From Umezawaea sp039922235 (GTDB lineage Bacteria; Actinomycetota; Actinomycetes; Mycobacteriales; Pseudonocardiaceae), in the NCBI GenBank assembly GCA_039922235.1, contig JBDSAJ010000605.1, forward strand, positions 1-6,219: DNA of 6,219 bases. Reading direction: 5' to 3'. This document shows positions 1-4,964 of the stretch, piece after piece. A program made the translations under genes and the position numbers. A model generated the notes under the pieces. The model ran no database searches and was not told the DNA's origin. It worked only from the letters and a program-made list of their open reading frames with translations. Each line of letters starts with the position of its first letter. Within the stretch, counting starts at the first letter, position 1.

Positions 1-728
1 CGCACGTCAACGTGGTCGTGGCGACGCACTCCTTGAACCTGGTCGACGGCGTGGACATCAGCGACGTCGTCCTGCTGACGCTCGACGAGCGCCGCCGCAC
101 CCGCGTGGAACGGCTCGGCGCGCGCACCGGCACCCCGATCGAGCGCCACCTGGGCGCCGTGGCGGCCTCGGTGGGCCTGCGCAACTCCGTCCTGCTCCAC
201 GAGCGGTGCTTCCTCGCCGTCGAGGGCGACGCCGAGCAGCAGGCGATCCCGATCCTGTTCGCCCTGTCCGAAGGCCTGCCCCTCCAGGCTTCGGGCATCG
301 CGCTGTGGTCGGTCGGCGGCAACACAGGCGCGCTGCACCTGGCCGCGCACCTGCACCGGCGCGGTCGGGCGGTGACGCTGCTGCTCGGCGCGGGCGGCGA
401 GGACCGGCTCGCGGTGGACAAGGCGTTCGGCCCGGACTGCGACGCTGTTGTCACGGTGCTGGCGACGAGGTTCGAGGGGCTGTTCGACGAGGTGACGTGG
501 GCGAACACCGCGAACGCCGCCTGGCCGCGGATCGATCGGCCGTGGTCGCCGCAGGACTTCGCGCCGCTGCCCGGCGCGGTCGGCGCCCTGCTCCGCGAGC
601 ACAGCCAGGACCCGCCCGCTAACAGAGCTGAGATGATCATGGACCTGGTCCTGCGCCTGGAACGGCCCGTGGACGTGCCACGTGAACTGCGGGACGTCTT
701 CGCCGCACTCAGGACGTGCGCACAGTAG
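1..728 (+). CDS. OLD-family ATP-dependent endonuclease-like protein, C-terminal part (5' end outside window)
   Basis: This is the 3' end of a longer gene. The frame is open from the first base, so the start and the Walker A/B core lie upstream. The visible part (about 241 residues) opens with VVVATHS at 12-32, which fits the switch-histidine strand closing an ABC/SMC-type ATPase domain. It is followed by a linker and then a TOPRIM domain beginning FLAVEGDAE, whose conserved glutamate codons are 222-224 and 234-236. A later FEGLFDEVTWANTANAAWPR segment (471-530) matches what I recall from actinobacterial ATP-binding OLD-like proteins. OLD proteins couple ATP hydrolysis to DNA cleavage and often act in phage defence; this role is inferred from family only. 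Oddly, the second TOPRIM motif, usually D-x-D, reads LLLGAGGED at 381-407, with glycines where the aspartates are expected. The stop is TAG at 726-728. Family call fairly sure, function uncertain. Confidence 0.72.
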   Translation, partial: HVNVVVATHSLNLVDGVDISDVVLLTLDERRRTRVERLGARTGTPIERHLGAVAASVGLRNSVLLHERCFLAVEGDAEQQAIPILFALSEGLPLQASGIALWSVGGNTGALHLAAHLHRRGRAVTLLLGAGGEDRLAVDKAFGPDCDAVVTVLATRFEGLFDEVTWANTANAAWPRIDRPWSPQDFAPLPGAVGALLREHSQDPPANRAEMIMDLVLRLERPVDVPRELRDVFAALRTCAQ

Positions 729-802
729 TTCTCGACCGGCCGAACGGGTGAAGTGGATCTGCCTGTCGCGCACTTCCGCGGGAGCCTGGTGATACTCGCC
801 GG

Positions 803-1285
803 GTGCCGCTCAACCGCTACCGCTTCCGCAGCCTCTGGTCGGTCGACTGCTCGCCCGCCGATGCGTTCGACGTCCTCGCGGACCTCGGCAGCTACCCCCT
901 CTGGTGGCCGGAGGTGCGGCGGGCCGTGCAGGTGGGGGAGGAGCGGGCGGAGTTGCACTGCCGGTCATTCCTGCCGTACGAGCTGGTGTTCGAGGCCAGC
1001 CACAACACCAGGGACGCCGAGCGGGGGCTGCTGGTCGCCGACCTCGAAGGCGACCTGGAGGGCACGGTCGGCTGGCGGATCGACCGGGACGGCAGCGGCA
1101 CGCGGCTGCTGTACGAGCAGGAGGTGGAGGTGCGCAAGCCGTTGCTCCGCAAGCTCGGCCCCGTGGTGCGCCCCGCGCTGGTCGCGAACCACGAGCTGAT
1201 GATGCGCCACGGCAGGCGCGGACTGCGGACCTACGTAGCCGGGTACACCAGGGGTATTGAACAGTTCACACCCGCGATCGATTGA
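803..1285 (+). CDS. SRPBCC (START/polyketide cyclase-like) family protein
   Basis: A 160-residue protein, the usual length of a single SRPBCC helix-grip domain, which forms a hydrophobic ligand cavity. The order fits: an early beta strand (RFRSLWSVDC), the alpha-helical AFDVLADLGSYPLWWPEV segment around residues 20-37 that is the most recognisable signature, then alternating strands including ELVFEAS and GTVGWRIDRDGSGTRLLYEQ, and a long C-terminal helix with HELMMRHGRRGLRTYVAG. No signal peptide or membrane segment is seen, so it is probably cytosolic. The start chosen is GTG at 803, because no ATG is available in frame and the N-terminus matches relatives. The only nearby purine-rich stretch, GGAG at 781-784, is too far upstream to be a good ribosome site, so the start is moderately uncertain. 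The ligand and reaction cannot be told from sequence. The gene ends about 20-30 bp before the IS element, and the last ten residues could have been altered by that insertion. Confidence 0.75.
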   Translation: MPLNRYRFRSLWSVDCSPADAFDVLADLGSYPLWWPEVRRAVQVGEERAELHCRSFLPYELVFEASHNTRDAERGLLVADLEGDLEGTVGWRIDRDGSGTRLLYEQEVEVRKPLLRKLGPVVRPALVANHELMMRHGRRGLRTYVAGYTRGIEQFTPAID

Positions 1286-1312
1286 GTGAGCATGAGCGTG
1301 ATCTAGTGCGTG

Positions 1313-1329
1313 TTACGACCATGTCGTAA
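1313..1329. repeat. Left-end palindrome, possible TnpA binding site/operator
   Basis: TTACGAC-CAT-GTCGTAA is a perfect inverted repeat with 7-bp arms and a 3-bp centre. It lies just inside the presumed IS left end and immediately in front of the tnpA reading frame. Its right arm overlaps the codon that aligns with the expected tnpA start. A related half-site, GTCCGTAA (one extra C), lies at 3534-3541 near the right end. A role as TnpA recognition site or autoregulatory operator is inference. Confidence 0.5.
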
Positions 1330-1358
1330 ACCTGACGGAGTGGGCGAAGGTACAGGGC

Positions 1359-1901
1359 GTGCACCCGCAGACCGCTTACCGCTGGTTCCGTGAGGGCACG
1401 TTGCCGGTGCCAGCTGAGCGAGTCGGCCCGCGGATGATCTTGGTGAACGTCGAGAACAACGCCGCGCCCGTGTTGCTTGGCGGCCTGGGTTTGTACGCGC
1501 GTGTGTCATCACATGATCAGCGTTCTGATCTGGATCGTCAGGTCGCTCGGCTGTCGGCGTGGGCTGCCAGGTCTGGCGATCGGGTGGTGCGCGTGGAGGC
1601 GGAAGTCGGTTCGGGCATGGACGGCTCGCGGTCGAAAGGCCGGCGCTTGCCGGCCGATCCGCAGGTGACCACGGTGGTGGTCGAGCATTCCGATCGGCTG
1701 GGGAGAATGAATGTCGAACTGGTCGAGGCTGCCCTGTCGGCCTCGGGGCGACGCTTGCTGATTCTCGACGAAGGCGAGGTCGAGGACGATCTGGTGCGGG
1801 ACATGGTCGAGGTCCTGACCGCGTTCTGTGCCCGGCTTTACGGACGTCGCTCCGCGAAGAATCGCGCCACGAAAGCCTTGCAGGCGGCCGAACGTGGCTG
1901 A
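1359..1901 (+). CDS. tnpA: IS607-family transposase, serine recombinase TnpA
   Basis: This 180-residue protein has two domains. The N-terminal part (about residues 1-35) holds the recognition half of a MerR-like helix-turn-helix (TAYRWFREGTLPVPAERVG). The catalytic serine-recombinase domain follows, with YARVSS at residues 46-51. Arg48 and Ser50 correspond to the resolvase Arg/Ser nucleophile pair, and D112-R113-L-G-R116 supplies the other active-site residues. The C-terminal part (LDEGEVEDDLVRDMVEVLT, then a basic YGRRSAKNRA tail) is typical of the family. It catalyses element excision and insertion through a Ser-DNA covalent intermediate. The start is a problem. Homology extends upstream in frame (N-L-T-E-W-A from 1329), but the codon aligning with the usual Met is GTA at 1326-1328, and the first conventional start is GTG 1359, with GAAGG at 1346-1350 eight bases before it. 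Starting there removes the first HTH helix. The frame overlaps tnpB by 8 bases, suggesting coupled translation. Confidence 0.85.
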   Translation: MHPQTAYRWFREGTLPVPAERVGPRMILVNVENNAAPVLLGGLGLYARVSSHDQRSDLDRQVARLSAWAARSGDRVVRVEAEVGSGMDGSRSKGRRLPADPQVTTVVVEHSDRLGRMNVELVEAALSASGRRLLILDEGEVEDDLVRDMVEVLTAFCARLYGRRSAKNRATKALQAAERG

Positions 1902-3449
1902 CTTGCGTCCGATCGCGCCGACGTTTGTGGTGCCGGGCGCGGCCGGTGTGGCGGTGCGTGACCGGCTCAAGGGCTTGACGGTGCAGGACGAGCTGGTGTT
2001 GCGGCTGGTCGGTGCGCATCTGGGTTCGCTCGCGTCGCGTGACTTGAAGGCCCGCTGTGCTGATGGCGTGATGCACGATTCGACCCGGTGGGCGGCACGC
2101 AAGCAGGGTTTGACCGCGGTTTAGTCGTCTCGGTGGGCGGGCAGCATCACGAAGACATCGCACGATCAGTGGGCGTTGGCGCGGCGTGGCCAGGCTGCGC
2201 ACCTGCGGTCCCTCGAAGCCGGTGTCACGACGATCGCACGCCGCCTGTCGTTGCCGATCGGACAGAAGGGCGGCAAGCGGGAGCCTGGTGGCTATCGTTG
2301 CGCGGGCGAGTGGTTTCAGAAGAAACGTCGCCTCACGACGCTGGAGACTCGTCTCGCCCAAGTTCGCGCCGATCGCGACAACGGCCGGGTCCGCGTGGTG
2401 CGCGGCGGAAAACGATTGCTCAACACGCGTCACAACCTCGACGTCGCCAGCCCGACGGAGACCGAGTGGCGGGAGCGTTGGGAAGCTGAACGCTGGTTCC
2501 TGCAAGCGGATGGCGAGTCTGGCAAGCGGTACGGCAACGAGACGATCCGAGTCACTTCCGACGGTGAGGTCAGCATCAAGCTGCCCGCGCCGCTCGCGGA
2601 GTATGCGAACGCGAAGCACGGCCGCTACGTTGTCACCGCACGAGTCGCGTTCGCGCATCGCGGCGCCGAGTGGGTCGAGCGGATCTCGGCGGACCGGGCT
2701 GTCGCGTACCGCGTCCACCTCGACGCCGGCCGCAGTCGTTGGTACATCACCGCCTCCTGGCAGCGTCCGCCTGTTCCGGATCTCCCGCTGCCGGCCGCGG
2801 TCGCGGTCGGTGTGGTCGGGGTGGACATGAACGCCGATCACCTCGCCGCCTGGCGGCTGGACCGGCACGGCAACCCTGCCGGCGAGCCCCGCCGTTTCGA
2901 CTACATCCTGACTGGCACCGCGGAACACCGTGACGCGCAGGTTCGGCATGCCCCCACTCGCCTGCTGCGCTGGACGAAGTCCACTGGTGTCACCGCGATC
3001 GCCGTCGAGGATCTGGACTTCACCGACAGCAAGACCCGCGAAAAACACGGCCGCCGCAAGCGGTTCCGGCAGATGATCTCCGGCATGCCCACCGCGAAGC
3101 TCCGCGCACGGCTGGTATCCATGGCCGGCGAGTTGGGCGTGAGCATCATCGCCGTGGACCCGGCCTACACGAGCATGTGGGGCGCCCAGCACTGGCAGAA
3201 GCCCCTGGCCAGCACGAAACGCAAGGTTTCCCGGCACGACAGCGCCGCTGTCGCGATCGGGCGACGCGCCCTCGGCTACCCGATCCGGCGACGGACGGCA
3301 CCACCCCCACACGACCAGAGCGATCGTGCGGGGCATCGGACTGCCCAGGCCAGACCAGGCAGCCGCAGGCGTGAGGAAACCCGTGCCCACCGCACCGGAC
3401 CACGGACACGATCCGACGGCGCCCACGGTGGAGCGAACACGGGCAACCA

Positions 3450-3476
3450 GGACACCCAACACCGTTCGGGGTGTCC
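3450..3476 (+). repeat. Stem-loop 1 at tnpB 3' end
   Basis: GGACACCC (3450-3457) pairs perfectly with GGGTGTCC (3469-3476), an 8-bp stem. Inside it, AAC (3458-3460) can pair with GTT (3464-3466), leaving a two-base bulge. It lies wholly inside the tnpB reading frame, in the part coding the low-complexity tail. Confidence 0.7.
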
Positions 3477-3505
3477 GGCCGAGCAGAACTCACTCCTGCT
3501 CAGCC
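3477..3505 (+). repeat. Stem-loop 2 at tnpB 3' end
   Basis: GAGCAG (3481-3486) pairs perfectly with CTGCTC (3496-3501) around a 9-base loop. The stem extends with GGC (3477-3479) against GCC (3503-3505) past one C/A mismatch, giving nine pairs. It begins directly after stem-loop 1 and ends two bases before the TAA stop. Confidence 0.65.
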
Positions 3506-3513
3506 CATAAGAA

Positions 3514-3544
3514 CGGTTGCGTGGTTGATCCCCGTCCGTAACCG
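3514..3544 (+). repeat. Imperfect inverted repeat at IS right end
   Basis: CGGTTGCG (3514-3521) faces CGTAACCG (3537-3544), eight positions with one G-T pair (a wobble in RNA), around a 15-base spacer. It lies just after the tnpB stop, where the IS right end is expected. It could be part of the guide-RNA scaffold, a transcription terminator without a U-tract, or a recombinase site. Confidence 0.5.
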
Positions 3545-3553
3545 ATACCCGGC

Positions 3554-3557
3554 AAGG
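3554..3557 (+). promoter_or_regulatory. Ribosome binding site deciding the permease start
   Basis: AAGG at 3554-3557 is eight bases before ATG 3566. This favours that ATG over the in-frame GTG at 3557, which overlaps the ribosome site itself. Confidence 0.55.
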
Positions 3558-3565
3558 TGAGTCGG

Positions 3566-4882
3566 ATGACGACGGATGTCCGGAACCAGGTCGACGTCCC
3601 CCTTCCCCCGGTCCGGCTGCTGGTGCTGGGCGTTCAGCACGTGCTGGTGATGTACACCGGCTGCGTCACGGTGCCGCTGGTGTTCGGCGCGGCGGCGGGC
3701 CTCGACCGGGCGACCATCGGGTTGCTGATCAACGCCGACCTGCTGGTGGCGGGCATCGTGACGCTGGTCCAGGCGCTCGGCGTCGGCAAGCTGCTGGGCG
3801 TGCGGCTGCCTGTGGTGGCGGGGGCGACCTTCACCGCCGTGACGCCGATGATCCTGATCGCGGGGGAGTACGGGCTCCAGGCCGTGTACGGGTCGATGAT
3901 CGCGGCCGGGGTGTTCGGGCTGCTGGTGGCGGTGCCGTTCTCGAAGATCCTCCGGTTCTTCCCGCCGCTGGTGACCGGTGTGGTGATCACGGTCGTCGGG
4001 CTGTCCCTGATCGGGGTGGCCGCCGGCCTGATCGCGGGCAACGACCCGACCTCGGCGGACTACGCGGCGCCGAGCCACCTCGCGCTGGCCGCGGCGATCG
4101 TGGTCGTGGTGGTGCTGGTCATGCGGCTGGCCCGTGGCTTCCTGGCGCAGATCGGAGTCCTGGTCGGGCTGGTGCTCGGCACGCTGGTCGCGATCCCGAT
4201 GGGCCTGACGGACTTCTCGTCCGTCGCCGGGGCGCCGTGGCTGGGGATCAGCGCGCCGTTCCACTTCGGCGCGCCGCAGTTCCCGATCGCGGCGGTGATC
4301 TCGATGTGCGTGGTCATGCTGGTGACGTTCGCCGAGTCGACGGCGGACATGCTGGCGGTGAGCGAGCTGACCGGGAAGCCCGTCACCTCGGCCGACCTGG
4401 CGCGCGGCATGGCGGCGGACGGGCTGTCCGGCGTGCTCGGCGGGATCATGAACGCCTTCCTGGACACCGTGTTCGCGCAGAACGTCGGGCTGGTCGGCAT
4501 GACGAAGGTGCGCAGCCGGTACGTGGCGGCGGCCGCGGGCGCGATCCTGGTGGTGCTCGGCGTGCTGCCTAAGCTCGGCGAGGTCGTCGCGTCGCTGCCG
4601 GGGCCGGTGGTCGGCGCGTGCGGGCTGGTCATGTTCGCGACCGTGGCCGCCGTCGGGATCACGACGCTGCGCAAGGTGGAGTACGACGGCACGGACAACC
4701 TGGTGATCGTCGCGGTCGCACTGGGCGTCGGGCTGCTGCCGGTCGTGGCACCGCGGATCTACCAGAACTTCCCGGCGTGGGCCCAGATCGTGGCGGGCAG
4801 CGCGATCACGAGCGCCACGCTGGTCGCGTTCGCGCTGAACCTGCTGTTCAACCACGTCGGAAAATCCCCGAAAAAGATTTGA
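3566..4882 (+). CDS. NCS2-family nucleobase permease (xanthine/urate-type cation symporter)
   Basis: A 438-residue integral membrane protein with many hydrophobic segments in the 12-14 helix pattern of the NCS2 (nucleobase-ascorbate transporter) family, at normal family length. Landmarks from Met at 3566 are: the early LGVQHVLVMY motif (Gln24-His25); the TM8 motif ESTADMLAVSE with Glu257 and Asp261, substrate-binding positions in characterised members; ADGLSG with Asp285; and the family signature QNVGLVGMTKVRSRYV with Gln305-Asn306. These match the xanthine/uric-acid branch better than the uracil branch, so proton- or sodium-coupled purine uptake is likely, but the exact substrate is inferred. 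The start is ATG 3566, chosen by its ribosome site. The gene lies only about 20-50 bp after the IS right end, so its native promoter may have been displaced, and no clear promoter is seen there. No purine-catabolism genes are in view. The stop lies inside a hairpin. Confidence 0.88.
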   Translation: MTTDVRNQVDVPLPPVRLLVLGVQHVLVMYTGCVTVPLVFGAAAGLDRATIGLLINADLLVAGIVTLVQALGVGKLLGVRLPVVAGATFTAVTPMILIAGEYGLQAVYGSMIAAGVFGLLVAVPFSKILRFFPPLVTGVVITVVGLSLIGVAAGLIAGNDPTSADYAAPSHLALAAAIVVVVVLVMRLARGFLAQIGVLVGLVLGTLVAIPMGLTDFSSVAGAPWLGISAPFHFGAPQFPIAAVISMCVVMLVTFAESTADMLAVSELTGKPVTSADLARGMAADGLSGVLGGIMNAFLDTVFAQNVGLVGMTKVRSRYVAAAAGAILVVLGVLPKLGEVVASLPGPVVGACGLVMFATVAAVGITTLRKVEYDGTDNLVIVAVALGVGLLPVVAPRIYQNFPAWAQIVAGSAITSATLVAFALNLLFNHVGKSPKKI

Positions 4883-4894
4883 ACCTTTCCGGGG
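4866..4894 (+). terminator. Hairpin over the permease stop codon, possible terminator
   Basis: CCCCGAAA (4866-4873) pairs with TTTCCGGGG (4886-4894), eight pairs with one bulged C. The loop contains the TGA stop (4880-4882). No U-tract follows, so it would be a non-canonical terminator of the sort common in GC-rich actinobacteria, or an mRNA-stabilising stem. Confidence 0.45.
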
Positions 4895-4910
4895 CGCTGT
4901 CCGTGTTGTG

Positions 4911-4924
4911 GGCAATCGGTTGCC
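4911..4924 (+). repeat. Small perfect hairpin upstream of the lipoprotein gene
   Basis: GGCAA (4911-4915) and TTGCC (4920-4924) form a perfect 5-bp stem around a TCGG loop, 25 bases before the ribosome site. It may be a leader hairpin or a short operator. At this size it could also be chance. Confidence 0.25.
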
Positions 4925-4948
4925 GCGAAGAGGTGCGAGCGACCACCC

Positions 4949-4955
4949 AAGGAGG
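4949..4955 (+). promoter_or_regulatory. Strong ribosome binding site for the lipoprotein gene
   Basis: AAGGAGG is a full anti-Shine-Dalgarno match, nine bases before ATG 4965. It settles the start against an in-frame GTG further upstream at 4908 and suggests high translation. Confidence 0.85.
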
Positions 4956-4964
4956 TTCGGCACC

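Larger units (their letters stand above)
1894..3510 (+). pseudogene. tnpB: TnpB (RNA-guided RuvC-like nuclease), interrupted by an in-frame amber codon
   Basis: A single frame starts at GTG 1894 (AGGCGG at 1882-1887 before it) and runs to TAA 3510, 538 codons, broken only by TAG at 2122-2124 (codon 77). The protein-like sequence is continuous across it (QGLTAV, stop, SSRWAGSITK), so this is one substitution rather than a frameshift. RuvC-I is GVDMN, with Asp codon 2824-2826. RuvC-II is AIAVEDLDF, with Glu codon 3007-3009. RuvC-III is RHDSAAVAIGRR, with Asp codon 3238-3240. All three catalytic acids are present. The stretch between RuvC-II and RuvC-III (VDPAYTSMWGAQHW) has no CxxC zinc ribbon. 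The last 75 or so residues are rich in Arg, Pro, Gly and Thr and look unstructured. Family knowledge: TnpB uses a guide RNA made from the element's 3' end to cut DNA. Without amber readthrough, only a 76-residue fragment, or an N-truncated product from a weak TTG at 2176, would be made. Confidence 0.85.
3450..3544 (+). ncRNA. Candidate omega/re guide-RNA 3' portion of the IS607 element
   Basis: Three stem-loops follow one another over the last coding bases of tnpB and the short region after it (3450-3476, 3477-3505, 3514-3544). In characterised IS200/605 and IS607 elements, the TnpB guide RNA comes from just this place: the tnpB 3' end and the right end, with the guide read from flanking DNA. 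If that holds here, the guide would begin near 3545, in the DNA leading to the permease start. The 5' limit of the RNA is unknown and probably lies further upstream, perhaps with a weaker CCGTG/CACGG pairing at 3381-3385 and 3401-3405. The structures are seen; the RNA identity is inferred. Confidence 0.4.
1303..3545 (+). mobile_element. IS607-family insertion sequence (tnpA serine recombinase + tnpB)
   Basis: The gene pair defines the family: a MerR-like helix-turn-helix plus serine-recombinase TnpA, followed by an overlapping TnpB nuclease gene. IS607 elements have no terminal inverted repeats and make no target duplication, so the ends cannot be fixed from this window. The limits given are approximate (about 30 bp either way). 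The left end is placed between the SRPBCC stop (1285) and the palindrome at 1313-1329; the right end lies after the tnpB stop (3510) and before the permease ribosome site (3554). Codon use inside differs from the flanks, with many A/T-ending codons in tnpA (for example TCA, CAT, GAT, CGT and TCT runs at 1504-1545), which supports recent horizontal arrival. TnpA would excise and insert the element. TnpB with its guide RNA would cut empty sites and promote retention, as known for the IS200/605 and IS607 groups. Confidence 0.82.

Noticed and set aside
753..1199. A + strand frame overlapping the SRPBCC gene with an ATG start
   Set aside because: The product is rich in Arg, Ser and Thr without family features, whereas the overlapping frame from 803 reads as a coherent SRPBCC domain.
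1303..3462. A 719-codon open frame on the minus strand across the IS
   Set aside because: It is antisense to tnpA and tnpB with no recognisable domains, and its composition (Arg/Pro-rich) is that of a shadow frame in GC-rich DNA. The + strand frames carry clear catalytic motifs.
1894..3510. TnpB as a domesticated nuclease-dead repressor (TldR-like)
   Set aside because: Such repressors lose RuvC catalytic residues, but here Asp, Glu and Asp are all kept and tnpA is still adjacent. The amber codon fits decay better.
3525..3550. TTGATC at 3525-3530 as a -35 box for the permease
   Set aside because: No acceptable -10 hexamer lies at about 17 bases downstream; chance match.
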